Assembly: GCA_964550845.1 (NCBI GenBank)
Contig: CAZKAD010000001.1
Location: 195,315 to 259,314 of the forward strand
Length of the DNA: 64,000 nucleotides
Source of the DNA: CAYTKU01 sp964550845
GTDB lineage: Bacteria; Patescibacteriota; Patescibacteriia; Magasanikbacterales; UBA922
Direction of reading: 5' to 3'
A model generated the notes under the pieces. It ran no database searches. It saw nothing but the letters and a program-made list of their open reading frames with translations, and was not told the origin of the DNA. Positions 7,504 through 16,028 of the stretch are shown here, piece after piece (position 1 is the first letter of the stretch; the number at the start of each line of letters is the position of its first letter). A program made the position numbers and the translations under genes.

Positions 7504-8508
7504 ATGGAGCAAAAAGTCGAAGCGAAAATTCCTTCAAAGATTAAGAAGTTCTTTACTCGACTCCAACTTCAACGAAAGTCAAATCCGGACGAATGGGACA
7601 TCAAATATCGATATGTGTTGAATCAAGTCAAATTGATGACGAAGAGACAACTTCGTCGATTGAGGAAGTTAAATTCTCGTGTAACTGAAATTGGACCATC
7701 CGAGACGATGTCGGACCTTATTTCAGTTTACTTTGCCTTATTCAAAGGAGAACCACTTGAAGCGAATTTGATTAAGAGTGAATACAATAGTGAATTTTAT
7801 TGGTGGTTGAACCCGTCCTTCCAGGACTTGAACCCGTCCCTCCTCCGGGACTCGAAGCCGGTCAATCAAAAAGGGTGTTATCCACCCTATTTCGCTTTGA
7901 ATCAAAACTGGATTGCTTGGTTGAAGAAAATCTTTCCGTTGGCGAATATTCGACTTTCGCCTTTTTCCATTTATTCTTATTGTTCAGACGGAGAAAAGAT
8001 TTCGTTCAAGAAGTACTTCCCAAAGTATCCAGTCATTTATCTCGATTATGAACTGTCGACCGATAAGAACTTCTGGATAGACGTGAATTGGTATGAGAAA
8101 TATCATCTCAAATCAGTTCGAAAGTATGCCAGTGAAATTCACTGTAACATCGAAGGATTGTTACAATTCCTTTTCCTTCCAGTTGATCAAGTTGAATGGA
8201 TTCATGGTGATCCAGATTGTTATTCAGCTTTCCTTCAACTTGAAGCCGAGACCTATTCCGAAGTGAAAGAACGAAAAATTGTCGTCCATTCTTCCGAATG
8301 GCGTCGAGAGTCCAATCAAAGATTGTTTGAGAAGGTGAAGCAAGAGTTCGACAATGATCCAAACTTCATTGATCGAACTCTCGCCGCGTTAACTAAGTGG
8401 GGTGAATTCAATGAATTTTCAACCATTACTTTTCAACGACCAATTGACGTTGAAAAGTACAAACAAACCGTGAAAGAGCTGTTGAACAGCCAAATTACAT
8501 TTGAATAA
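7504..8508 (+). CDS. hypothetical protein carrying an in-frame R-element pair
   Basis: 334 residues. The N-terminus is basic and helical (KIKKFFTRLQLQRK). The body is Trp/Tyr-rich without a motif I recognise. Residues about 102-119 (LNPSFQDLNPSLLRDSKPV) are the translation of two tandem R-element copies at 7807-7863, so the segment is probably a surface loop added by repeat insertion. There is no signal peptide. The next gene follows after a hairpin on the same strand. Confidence 0.7.
   Translation: MEQKVEAKIPSKIKKFFTRLQLQRKSNPDEWDIKYRYVLNQVKLMTKRQLRRLRKLNSRVTEIGPSETMSDLISVYFALFKGEPLEANLIKSEYNSEFYWWLNPSFQDLNPSLLRDSKPVNQKGCYPPYFALNQNWIAWLKKIFPLANIRLSPFSIYSYCSDGEKISFKKYFPKYPVIYLDYELSTDKNFWIDVNWYEKYHLKSVRKYASEIHCNIEGLLQFLFLPVDQVEWIHGDPDCYSAFLQLEAETYSEVKERKIVVHSSEWRRESNQRLFEKVKQEFDNDPNFIDRTLAALTKWGEFNEFSTITFQRPIDVEKYKQTVKELLNSQITFE
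7807..7863 (+). repeat. two R-element copies inside a coding sequence
   Basis: Two GTCC..GGAC cores flanked by TTGAACCC occur in tandem and stay in frame with the host gene. Confidence 0.7.
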
Positions 8509-8510
8509 TT

Positions 8511-8534
8511 TTTTTGATCTTTCGAGATCAAAAA
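8511..8534 (+). terminator. 3' hairpin, TTCG tip
   Basis: Ten-base stem TTTTTGATCT/AGATCAAAAA with a TTCG loop, 3 bases past the stop at 8508. Confidence 0.75.
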
Positions 8535-8587
8535 TGCCGATTAATTAATTTATTTTCTTTCTTTCAAATTCGTCCGCTTAATATTCA

Positions 8588-10624
8588 ATGTCGGAGAATA
8601 TTTCCACGGCGCTTCCGAACTTCAAATCCCTTTCATCGTTCAATGGAGTTGGCCTCTTCATTCCACCTCATCCAATTTATTTGATTACTGCTGACGATAT
8701 TCCAAGAGAAATTCGAGCTCTTAAAGATGAGAAGAAATTCTTGTCCCGAAGTCAAAAAGCTTTTCGAAAGAAGTCTCCACTTCCGAATCGGATTAACTTT
8801 CAATTTCTCGGTTTAGCCGAAGATTTTGGAGTTGATGTTAACTTTCGTGATCCAAATCTCCAGTCTTTCTTTAAAAGTTTATCAGAGTTCCGAATTCCGG
8901 TTGAAAAGATTGCTGAAGATAAACATTTTAATAAAACATTTATACGCCCTAATTATCCTAAGTATTATTACTTCAACGGTGATGAATCTTCGGATTTGTT
9001 CCAAAAGTTAGAACCCTTTTTTTCTTACGGTTCAATTATCTTGACCAAAGTTAAATATGATTTGATGATTCGATTTGTTATGGAACATAGAATCAATAAT
9101 CCAATTTATGATATTTTTCATCTCGACAATCAAGATGATTCTTACCAATTTACTCCTTCATTTTGGAATGGAAAGAGACTTCCAATTTGTATCGTTCAAT
9201 TTCAGTATCCGCAGATGTTTGCTCATCCTGAGATTGAAATCTTTCATCCTGATCATTTCCTGGATCCAGCTTGGTATCTTGAAGACGATATTTATGACGA
9301 TTTTTTCGACGTAGTTCAACCAATTTTGCCAAGAAATCCAACTGAAAGTCAGCGTAATGCAAGTGTGGCGGAAACTTTCCACCACTTAATGCCACCAAAT
9401 CCATTTTTTGCTCCATTGGTTGGAGAAAAATCAAAATTTGCTTTCTTCATGGATCCAACTCCTTATTTGAATCAACTTCGACGAAATTGTACTCTTGGTA
9501 AACTTCCCGAAGAATGTTTCTTAACAAAGCTTGAAAGAAAAGCACTCGTTAATGATTCTTTGTTTACTCTCGACAAAAAAGATAATTCGTCAACATTAAA
9601 ACAGCGAACCAATATAGTTAATTTAGACTTCTTATACACTTGGTTCGAAGTCAATGGTAAAAGAAGGTATTTATATACATATCTTCCACTTTCTTACCGG
9701 GTGGCAGCTGAATATGCGAATGGAATACTTCCAGCTTTTTCAATTCCTTCTTATCTCTTGCTGATTCATTCAAACACCTTTTTGAGTGATATTCAACTGG
9801 CAAGCATTCATTTTATTTACTTTGTCCAACAAATGTACCAGCTGACTTCTTCATCAAGAATTGCAATTGCCCATTCACATGCATCTTCATTGAGATATTG
9901 GTTGAAAAAAGATAAATGTTTCGCCTTTTTTAACGATTATCCAATTACCTCAATTGATAATCCGGTTTACCAACAAATGAAAAAAACTGAGTTTTACCAT
10001 CAAACCGGGGAGAAAAAAACAGTCCAAATGTGGAAATTGTATCAGTCAAATGACGATCCAAACATTGATGAAGAACTTCTTCCAGTTAAAGGGACTTTTC
10101 AAGAACTGGTTCAATATGAACAAAAAGATTGCGATTATCTCCATTCAAAATTGAATTGTGAAGAGAGGAAATATTCTCCGGCTAATCTTTTGCCTCATAT
10201 CGAAGTTCCATTTCGCAATGGACAACCCTACTTCCAAGATTGTCCAGATTGTTTCTTTCTATTCAAAGGAAAGAAATTAACTGAGATTGATGAAAAAGAG
10301 ATTGATCGTTCAATAGTTTATTTAACTTATATTAAACCTGAACTTCGATACATCGTTCGAAAAGAATACGAATATGATGATCCGCAAGTAATTGTTGATC
10401 GAATTCTGTACACCGATGCTCAAAGAAAGAAAGATGACTGGACTGTGCTCAACATCAAGGGTAAGATTGTTCAACAAAATGCAACCCTTGAACAAGTCAA
10501 AAAGTTAATTGGTAAAGATATTCAAGTAAATAATCGAGTTTACTTTACCGAAGGTGAATATACAATTATTCGCTCTCCGTTATATGGTTTCCTTGGGTAT
10601 GGAGAGGAATTGAATGTTTTGTAA
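8588..10624 (+). CDS. large hypothetical protein, intact paralogue of the 2971-4356 pseudogene
   Basis: 678 residues with no transmembrane segment and no enzyme motif I recognise. It is rich in aromatic residues and proline, with conserved blocks shared with the pseudogene at 2971-4356: FAHPEIEIFHPDHF, NPFFAPLVGE, FAFFMDPTPYLNQL, NCTLGKLP, LPAFSIPSYLLL and SSLRYWLKKDKCF. These blocks mark one conserved domain from about residue 200 to 465. The last 210 residues have no counterpart in the pseudogene. The gene lies between hairpins on both sides and is read as its own transcription unit. Confidence 0.75.
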   Translation: MSENISTALPNFKSLSSFNGVGLFIPPHPIYLITADDIPREIRALKDEKKFLSRSQKAFRKKSPLPNRINFQFLGLAEDFGVDVNFRDPNLQSFFKSLSEFRIPVEKIAEDKHFNKTFIRPNYPKYYYFNGDESSDLFQKLEPFFSYGSIILTKVKYDLMIRFVMEHRINNPIYDIFHLDNQDDSYQFTPSFWNGKRLPICIVQFQYPQMFAHPEIEIFHPDHFLDPAWYLEDDIYDDFFDVVQPILPRNPTESQRNASVAETFHHLMPPNPFFAPLVGEKSKFAFFMDPTPYLNQLRRNCTLGKLPEECFLTKLERKALVNDSLFTLDKKDNSSTLKQRTNIVNLDFLYTWFEVNGKRRYLYTYLPLSYRVAAEYANGILPAFSIPSYLLLIHSNTFLSDIQLASIHFIYFVQQMYQLTSSSRIAIAHSHASSLRYWLKKDKCFAFFNDYPITSIDNPVYQQMKKTEFYHQTGEKKTVQMWKLYQSNDDPNIDEELLPVKGTFQELVQYEQKDCDYLHSKLNCEERKYSPANLLPHIEVPFRNGQPYFQDCPDCFFLFKGKKLTEIDEKEIDRSIVYLTYIKPELRYIVRKEYEYDDPQVIVDRILYTDAQRKKDDWTVLNIKGKIVQQNATLEQVKKLIGKDIQVNNRVYFTEGEYTIIRSPLYGFLGYGEELNVL

Positions 10625-10636
10625 GTTAATGATTAA

Positions 10637-10660
10637 ATTTTCATCTCTCGAGATGAAAAT
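10637..10660 (+). terminator. 3' hairpin, CTCG tip
   Basis: Ten-base stem ATTTTCATCT/AGATGAAAAT with CTCG loop, 13 bases past the stop at 10624. Confidence 0.75.
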
Positions 10661-10691
10661 AGTGAGTTAAAAAATTTAAACTACATTTCAA

Positions 10692-11291
10692 ATGGCTCGT
10701 GTTTTTCGAACAAATAATCGGTCGATTGAATTTCGAGATCCTCGTGACTTTTGGAATTCCCTCTCGAAACACGAGGTGACAAAGGAGTTTGAGGATGAAC
10801 ACTGCGTGAGCGGATTCACAGTTTTGCTTATCGCGGTTACTGCGTTCAAGAAAGATGTTGCTTATGGACCGATGATTGAAACAAAACAGAAAAATATTGG
10901 TGGTGCCCAATGTATTGATGGGGTGTTTGATCTTCAAGTTAGAAATGCAAGTTATGCTCGACTCACAACAGAAGAAAAATCTGACACCTTTACTCCGATC
11001 GAATTTGTCAATAAGAATGGAGTTTTTGTGCTTGAAGGTTGCGATCGAGATCATCCTCTTATTCTTCCTCACATCAATGTATTTTGTCGGGTTGAAAAAT
11101 TTAAGATCGAAACCGATGGAGAAACAATTCAATATCGTCAATTCGTGATGAATCCTGAAAAAATGAAGCAATTCTTTGCAGAAAAAGTAACAAATTGCTT
11201 TCCATCGATCTTTGCAAACGACAGAGTTGTACTTGCAAGTCTTGGATCACTTAGTTATACTTTCCAATTAAACGAATCTCAAACATCTTAA
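10692..11291 (+). CDS. 'FW' paralogous family protein 1
   Basis: 199 residues. It shares with the next gene and with those at 12099 and 12780 an N-terminal RDFWNSLSKHEVT block, a central DGVFDLQVRNASYARL block, LEGCDRDHPL and IETDGETIQYRQ. There is no membrane segment or known motif. The beta-rich spacing suggests a compact globular domain. The four copies lie in one cluster and so arose by local duplication. Function unknown. Confidence 0.75.
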   Translation: MARVFRTNNRSIEFRDPRDFWNSLSKHEVTKEFEDEHCVSGFTVLLIAVTAFKKDVAYGPMIETKQKNIGGAQCIDGVFDLQVRNASYARLTTEEKSDTFTPIEFVNKNGVFVLEGCDRDHPLILPHINVFCRVEKFKIETDGETIQYRQFVMNPEKMKQFFAEKVTNCFPSIFANDRVVLASLGSLSYTFQLNESQTS

Positions 11292-11297
11292 AATTAA

Positions 11298-11924
11298 ATG
11301 TCAATCCGAAAGTGGACAGATGGTCATTTTTGTTTTAAATTTGGCGATTCTCGAGAGTTTTGGAAATCAATTACAAAAGCTGAAGTTACAGATGAAATGA
11401 TGAAGAAGTATAAAATGACCGGGATTTATGGTCTTATAACTGGTATGATTGATAAGAATACCGAAGCTGCTTACGGACCTGCAGTGGAGACAAAAGACAA
11501 AATCATAACTCTTTCTGGAATTGATGCTCTTTTCGACATTCGAGTCAAGAATGCAACTTACGCCCGATTGAAAACATTTGAGCATTCGAATTATTTTACT
11601 CCAATCGAATTTGTGAATAAGAACGGAATCCCCACAGGAAGTGAAAACGTCCCTTCGGAACTCGAACTTGAAGGTTGTGATTTACATCATCCTTTGTTTA
11701 TTGGTCCACAAAATAAGTTCTCTCTGAAAGAGAAATTCGTGATCGACACTGATGGTGAAATTATTCAATATCGACAAATGGTTATAAGTCTATCGAAAGC
11801 TGATGAATTTTACAGAAAATTTGCAATTGCTCGTACGGCGCCTTCAATCTTTTCGAATGAAAGAGTTATTTTGACTGGAATCGGAATTGCAAGTCTTACG
11901 TTTAATTTGAAGGAAGCGAGTTAA
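11298..11924 (+). CDS. 'FW' paralogous family protein 2
   Basis: 208 residues, the closest relative of the preceding gene, from which it is separated by only 6 bases with no hairpin. The two are probably co-transcribed. Family blocks here are REFWKSITKAEVT, LEGCDLHHPL and IDTDGEIIQYRQ. A perfect hairpin follows the stop. Function unknown. Confidence 0.75.
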   Translation: MSIRKWTDGHFCFKFGDSREFWKSITKAEVTDEMMKKYKMTGIYGLITGMIDKNTEAAYGPAVETKDKIITLSGIDALFDIRVKNATYARLKTFEHSNYFTPIEFVNKNGIPTGSENVPSELELEGCDLHHPLFIGPQNKFSLKEKFVIDTDGEIIQYRQMVISLSKADEFYRKFAIARTAPSIFSNERVILTGIGIASLTFNLKEAS

Positions 11925-11935
11925 CATTTGATCCT

Positions 11936-11963
11936 AAATTTTCATCTCGAGAGATGAAAATTT
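11936..11963 (+). terminator. 3' hairpin, CGAG tip
   Basis: Twelve-base stem AAATTTTCATCT/AGATGAAAATTT around CGAG, 12 bases past the stop at 11924. Confidence 0.75.
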
Positions 11964-11984
11964 TTACAATAATAAATGTGCCTC

Positions 11985-12090
11985 TTAACGTCCTCGAAAG
12001 GACTGGTTAAACGTCCTCGAAAGGACTGGTTAAACGTCCTCGAAAGGACTAGTTAAACGTCCTCGAAAAAAGGACTGGTTAAACGTCTAG
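11985..12090. repeat. R-element tandem array (about 4.5 copies)
   Basis: A unit of about 23 bases (GTTAAACGTCCTCGAAAGGA plus CTG) is repeated head to tail, one copy with two extra A. Each unit can form a GTCC/GGAC stem. It lies in the 3' spacer between two convergent FW-family genes. Confidence 0.9.
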
Positions 12091-12098
12091 AAAACCAA

Positions 12099-12668
12099 TT
12101 AAATAATTTCAAATCGACTTACACGCAGACCTGATGTCACATCATAATCAATCTCAATTCTTTTTCCATTTTCGAGCACTGATCTTGAAGTTGATTGAAG
12201 CAAATATTGTGATCGATGGGCATTTTTCATCTGAGCAACTTTGTAGTGTAAAGTATGACCATCGGTTTCAATTACAAACTTGTTATACAGAGAATTGAAC
12301 AATGGATAATCAAGATTACAACCTTCGAGCGTCAAAATATTTTCGCTTTCTGCGGAGGCGAATCTGAAAGAGATAAAATCGAGATGTTGTTCAAACCCGT
12401 CGAGTCGAAGACGGGCAAAAGTCCCTCCAATCACATACAAATCAAATAATCCGTCGAACAAAATTGGAATCGAAATTCTTCCATCCTTTATCTCTGCTTG
12501 ACGAGACAAATAAACTACATCCTTCTCTGACATCACATTGGTTGCGACACAAAGTTTGACGCTATCTGGCATCTCTTCGACATATTGATGATCATTGTCG
12601 AGCTGTTCGATCAATTCTTGTTGATTGAATTCCTCTTTGGAAAAATTTCTCCAGATTGTGTTATCCAT
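12099..12668 (-). CDS. 'FW' paralogous family protein 3
   Basis: 189 residues with TIWRNFSKEEFN, FDGLFDLYVIGGTFARL, LEGCNLDYPL and IETDGHTLHY, which align with the FW family at 10692, 11298 and 12780. It is inverted relative to the other members. An AAAATTGA octamer lies about 35 bases upstream (12702-12709, minus strand). The promoter region is shared with the divergent gene at 12780. Function unknown. Confidence 0.75.
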   Translation of the reverse strand: MDNTIWRNFSKEEFNQQELIEQLDNDHQYVEEMPDSVKLCVATNVMSEKDVVYLSRQAEIKDGRISIPILFDGLFDLYVIGGTFARLRLDGFEQHLDFISFRFASAESENILTLEGCNLDYPLFNSLYNKFVIETDGHTLHYKVAQMKNAHRSQYLLQSTSRSVLENGKRIEIDYDVTSGLRVSRFEII

Positions 12669-12779
12669 TCCGGGTTTTTAATTCAATCGTTTAAAAAGTG
12701 ATCAATTTTTTACTTCCCGTAAGACTCATAAAAATGACTTAAATAAAATTGGACTAAATAAACTCTTTAGTTGTTAATC

Positions 12780-13490
12780 ATGGATGAAATGGATCAATTG
12801 GCTCGAGATCTTGAACAGAAAATTCAACAATTTCATCTCAGAAATAATCTTCCAGCTACGTCCTCCGAAATTAATTACCGAGAAGAAGATGCCGAAGTAA
12901 CTAAAGATCCAAGAAGCTTCTGGAGAGAATTGACAAAGGAAGAAATGACTGAGCAAAAATTGCTTCAACGATGCAGTCCTGAAAATCTCTCTGAAGTTTC
13001 AATTGATCAGCAGCTTTTTCTTGGACTTGCTATGTCCAAGAAAGATGTAGTGTATCATCGACGAAAATTGCAAATGAATTTCACAGGAGAATCTCTCTGG
13101 AAATGTCGACTCAACGATTATGACGGTGTCTTTGATTTGAAAGTGAAAGGCGGGACATGGGCAGATTTAGTGATTTCTACAACTGGTTATGACCCGATTC
13201 GAATTAAATTTGCCGCTCGTTCATGTCAGCAAGGTGAATCTTCGGATGGAAAGATTAGTCATCAATTGGTGCTCGAAGAGTGCAACCGAGATAATCCTCT
13301 TTTTATTTCTGCTGCCCTTCGAAACAGATATTTTATTGAAACGAATGGCTCGGAGATTGAATTTACAGGGTTCCGTTATCAAAATAATGTCCGCCGGCAA
13401 ATTGATAAACTCAATCCGATGGCTTCTGTATCAGTTTTTGAAACTGGTCAAGTGATTAAAATTGGTTTACAGAGCCTCGTACTTATATGA
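12780..13490 (+). CDS. 'FW' paralogous family protein 4
   Basis: 236 residues from ATG 12780 (a TTG nine bases upstream is not needed). It has an extra helical N-terminus of about 45 residues before RSFWRELTKEEMT. It keeps DGVFDLKVKGGTWADL, LEECNRDNPL and IETNGSEIEF. The divergence of the four copies suggests an old local expansion. Function unknown. Confidence 0.75.
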   Translation: MDEMDQLARDLEQKIQQFHLRNNLPATSSEINYREEDAEVTKDPRSFWRELTKEEMTEQKLLQRCSPENLSEVSIDQQLFLGLAMSKKDVVYHRRKLQMNFTGESLWKCRLNDYDGVFDLKVKGGTWADLVISTTGYDPIRIKFAARSCQQGESSDGKISHQLVLEECNRDNPLFISAALRNRYFIETNGSEIEFTGFRYQNNVRRQIDKLNPMASVSVFETGQVIKIGLQSLVLI

Positions 13491-13542
13491 TTGATCAGTA
13501 AACACATTCTCTTGAATTGATTAAAAGTCTTTTTGAAAGAAA

Positions 13543-13573
13543 AATTGATCATTTGCTTTAAAATGATCAATCG
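13543..13573 (+). terminator. 3' hairpin
   Basis: Eleven-base stem ATTGATCATTT/AAATGATCAAT around a short GCTTTA loop, downstream of the 12780-13490 gene. The rest of the 13491-13750 spacer holds only a weak open frame and an R-element half site (GGGACGTTTAAC). Confidence 0.65.
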
Positions 13574-13750
13574 AAATGAAACGTTGTTCTTTTCATCATT
13601 CACTGAGAGAATATTTGTATCAACGAGCTTTTCTCCGTTCGCTTGGGACGTTTAACTTTGTCGACGTTAGCTTAATTAATTCGGGTAAATTTCCATTTAC
13701 AATTTCGGAAGGTTTAGTCAAGTACGCTCGAACCGGAGATCGAAATTGTC

Positions 13751-14116
13751 ATGTCTTCTCGAATTGATGTACTTGCTAAAACCATCTTTACAATTGCTAT
13801 ATTCGGATTGGCCATCTTTTTCACTCTATTGTCAATTTACCGAACACCGAATTATCAAGAATGCGATTATAAGTTTTGTACAACTCCTTGTCCGACAAAT
13901 CCTGATATTTGTAGAGAATATGGCTGTAATGTGTGCTATAGCAAAGGATCTTGTATTGACAATTGCCAACCTTATCCATTGGCAAGCTTTATCATTTCTG
14001 TAATTGCTGCAATTGTAATGTGGATTACAATATTATTTTGGCTTTATTATTTGATTAAGGCAGCTCGAAACCATCAGATCGAAGCTCAACAATACGAAGG
14101 TTATCGAACTTTTTAA
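13751..14116 (+). CDS. two-pass Cys-rich membrane protein
   Basis: 121 residues. Transmembrane segments at about 8-28 and 77-100 flank a loop of about 45 residues with ten cysteines (for example FCTTPCP and CNVCYSKGSC). The loop is likely disulphide-bonded, so it may face a lumen or the virion surface or be formed by a viral redox system. The gene at 15540 has the same plan. The C-terminal tail is charged. Function unknown. Confidence 0.75.
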   Translation: MSSRIDVLAKTIFTIAIFGLAIFFTLLSIYRTPNYQECDYKFCTTPCPTNPDICREYGCNVCYSKGSCIDNCQPYPLASFIISVIAAIVMWITILFWLYYLIKAARNHQIEAQQYEGYRTF

Positions 14117-14184
14117 ACATCCCTTCGGGATTGGTTAAACATCCCTTCGGGATTGGTTAAACGGCCCTTCGGGATTGGTTAAAC
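14113..14184. repeat. R-element tandem array (3 copies)
   Basis: Three copies of TTAAAC-(A/G)TCCCTTCGGGATTGG in tandem begin within the stop region of the gene ending at 14116. Confidence 0.9.
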
Positions 14185-14207
14185 TTCCTTCAAATTGATA
14201 TAAAAAA

Positions 14208-14231
14208 ATTGATATTCTCTCGAATATCAAT
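14208..14231 (+). terminator. hairpin, TCTC tip
   Basis: Ten-base stem ATTGATATTC/GAATATCAAT around TCTC. It lies after the R-element array and 46 bases before the kinase start. Confidence 0.65.
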
Positions 14232-14276
14232 ATTGAAGATTAAAGATTGAATCATAACTTATGTTGTCAATTGTGA

Positions 14277-15131
14277 ATGGACCATCTTTTAAGAAGTATT
14301 TTTGAATGTTCGAAAAATAAACTCTGGAATCATTATCGGCTTCCCGAATTGGATGCCAAAGAATGTCTCGAGCGAGGATTTCAACTTGGCAAAGAAATTC
14401 ATTCTACAAAGCATCACGCAATTCTATTGGCAGCTCGAGAAGGAAAGGTTTTTGCACTTAAAGTGACAACCAAAACTGCAGTGCTCGCTCAAAGATTGGC
14501 AACTGAATCAAAAATTCAACCCTCGCCTTATTTATTAACTTATGTTGAAAGGTTTGAAACTCGATCAAGAATTGTTTCAGTCTATCCTTACATGGAAAAA
14601 AGAAGTCTAGATAAATGTCCACAGGAAATACTTCGTGGTAGTTTTATTAGTATCTCTCTTGATGTTTGTAGAGGAATTGAGGCTCTTCATCAACAAAATT
14701 TGGTCCATCGAGATATCAAACTTCAAAATGTCTTGTTCGATCAGAAATGTAAATTAATCGATTTCGAATTTTGTATCCCGGTTGGTGATCCGATTGACGC
14801 AATTGGAACTCCGAATTATCTGGCTCCAGAAAATTTCTTAACGAAAAACCTGAAAGCGAGTTGTTCATTGGATATTTGGAGTCTCGGTGTAGTTTTTTAC
14901 AAGATTTTGACAGAAAAGCTACCCTTTGATGGACTTGATCTCCAAGATTTGATTCCAAAGATTAAAGCCCAACCGATTGATTTTTCAATTGTTCCAGAGC
15001 CTTACCGTCCATTAATTTCAAAGATGCTTGAACGTGATCCAATTAAACGGATTGTAATTGGAGACGTAATTCAAGCATTGAAATCCCTTCGATATCCACC
15101 ATTTCGAACAAATGTCGACAAAAAGGTTTGA
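14277..15131 (+). CDS. serine/threonine protein kinase with DFE in place of DFG
   Basis: 284 residues, a near-minimal kinase domain. Seen: ALK with Lys62, catalytic loop HRDIKLQN (Asp146, Asn151), GTPNYLAPE and DIWSLGVVFY. The magnesium-binding DFG motif is IDFEF (Asp162-Phe163-Glu164), and the Gly-rich loop is degenerate (LGKEIHSTKHH). The metal-binding Asp is retained, so activity is plausible. It would phosphorylate host or virion Ser/Thr residues. Closest by pattern to eukaryotic PLK/CAMK-like kinases, but the subfamily is not assignable by eye. A hairpin follows at 15157. Confidence 0.85.
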   Translation: MDHLLRSIFECSKNKLWNHYRLPELDAKECLERGFQLGKEIHSTKHHAILLAAREGKVFALKVTTKTAVLAQRLATESKIQPSPYLLTYVERFETRSRIVSVYPYMEKRSLDKCPQEILRGSFISISLDVCRGIEALHQQNLVHRDIKLQNVLFDQKCKLIDFEFCIPVGDPIDAIGTPNYLAPENFLTKNLKASCSLDIWSLGVVFYKILTEKLPFDGLDLQDLIPKIKAQPIDFSIVPEPYRPLISKMLERDPIKRIVIGDVIQALKSLRYPPFRTNVDKKV

Positions 15132-15156
15132 CAATTTACGTTACAACTTCAATTTT

Positions 15157-15182
15157 AATTCACTCCTTTCGAGGAGTGAATT
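15157..15182 (+). terminator. 3' hairpin of the kinase gene
   Basis: Ten-base stem AATTCACTCC/GGAGTGAATT with a six-base TTTCGA loop, 26 bases past the stop. Confidence 0.75.
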
Positions 15183-15189
15183 TTTTGGG

Positions 15190-15345
15190 CTTACAAAATT
15201 TCAGCGAATTGCCAAGGGCGAGCGAGAAAATCGGCGCGTCTCTTCAGTGACGCCATGAAGTGAAATAGAAACGGAGCTGCAACATAATTTGGCAGCCCGC
15301 GATCAGGCTGGTAGCGAAGTTTCATGCGGATACTATGCAATTTTA
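15190..15345. ncRNA. possible structured non-coding RNA or relic
   Basis: The 408-base spacer 15132-15539 has no credible gene. Its first half contains an island of roughly half G+C, unlike all other spacers here, with several possible short stems: GGCG/CGCC near 15231-15253, GCTGC/GCAGC near 15273-15296, and AGCC/GGCT near 15295-15310. There is no tRNA TpsiC arm. The strand is unknown. It could be a small RNA, a decayed gene or a foreign fragment. Confidence 0.25.
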
Positions 15346-15539
15346 TTTGGAAAAGGAAAAAAGGAATTTTTCCATTTTATCCTTTAACCTTTTTACGGGG
15401 ATACAATGTGATTGACAATTGAAAAAATTTTGCGGCTATCTTTTATCTCCGAGACAAGACAACTTACTGTTTAGATGGATCTTTATAGAACAAAATTGAA
15501 TAAATTTTTTACTATATCTATTATTTACCAATTGTAAAA

Positions 15540-15926
15540 ATGCGTCTCTACATTGCAGTCGCAATTGCAACATTTTTGTTAATTGGTGGTATTTTGATGA
15601 TTGCTTTTGGCACTCATCAAAAGAAATATGATTGCAATCAGCCAGAAAATATGTGTACCGGATACGACTCTAATCGGGTAGTTAATTGTTTAACTTATCC
15701 AGATGGATGTAATGGATGTAATGGATGTCTTTTGTATCAATTTGACGGACCAGAATACGGTCCTTCCGAATGTAAACCTTTTGACTGTGATTCAAATTTG
15801 TTATCTCCAGGAGGTATTTTAATGATCGGATTTGGCTCTTTATGTACATTCGGAGCGGTATTAATTTGCATTCTTGCCTGCATTTGTTGTCGGAATCAAA
15901 AGACGGAAGAACAAATTAATGTATAA
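15540..15926 (+). CDS. two-pass Cys-rich membrane protein
   Basis: 128 residues. Hydrophobic segments at about 5-24 and 85-113 enclose a loop with cysteines in CNQPENMCTG, CLTYPDGCNGCNGCL and CKPFDCD. The CNGC repeat reflects a short DNA duplication (GGATGTAAT). The second membrane segment ends in CILACICC, a possible lipidation site. Same architecture as the protein at 13751. Function unknown. Confidence 0.75.
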   Translation: MRLYIAVAIATFLLIGGILMIAFGTHQKKYDCNQPENMCTGYDSNRVVNCLTYPDGCNGCNGCLLYQFDGPEYGPSECKPFDCDSNLLSPGGILMIGFGSLCTFGAVLICILACICCRNQKTEEQINV

Positions 15927-15944
15927 TGTATAACGCTCGTATAA

Positions 15945-15970
15945 AATTTACTCTCCTCGGAGAGTAAATT
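15945..15970 (+). terminator. 3' hairpin
   Basis: Twelve-base stem AATTTACTCTCC/GGAGAGTAAATT around TC, after the stop at 15926. Confidence 0.75.
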
Positions 15971-15995
15971 CTTCTTCTCTGAAAAATTGATATTA

Positions 15996-16020
15996 AAAGT
16001 CTCTTCGAGACTTGTTAAAA
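15996..16020. repeat. R-element just before a start codon
   Basis: AAGTCTCTTCGAGACTTGTTAA: GTCTC/GAGAC core plus the GTTAAA end, 9 bases before ATG 16029. Confidence 0.55.
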
Positions 16021-16028
16021 TAAACAAA

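Noticed and set aside
11985..12090. CRISPR-like repeat array
   Set aside because: Units are directly adjacent without unique spacers, and no cas genes are present. They are tandem palindromic elements.
13576..13767. 63-residue open frame
   Set aside because: It overlaps the start of the membrane protein at 13751, contains a decayed R-element half and has no support from composition or homology.
15190..15345. tRNA gene
   Set aside because: No TpsiC-arm consensus or acceptor stem could be assembled. No tRNA was seen elsewhere in the window either.
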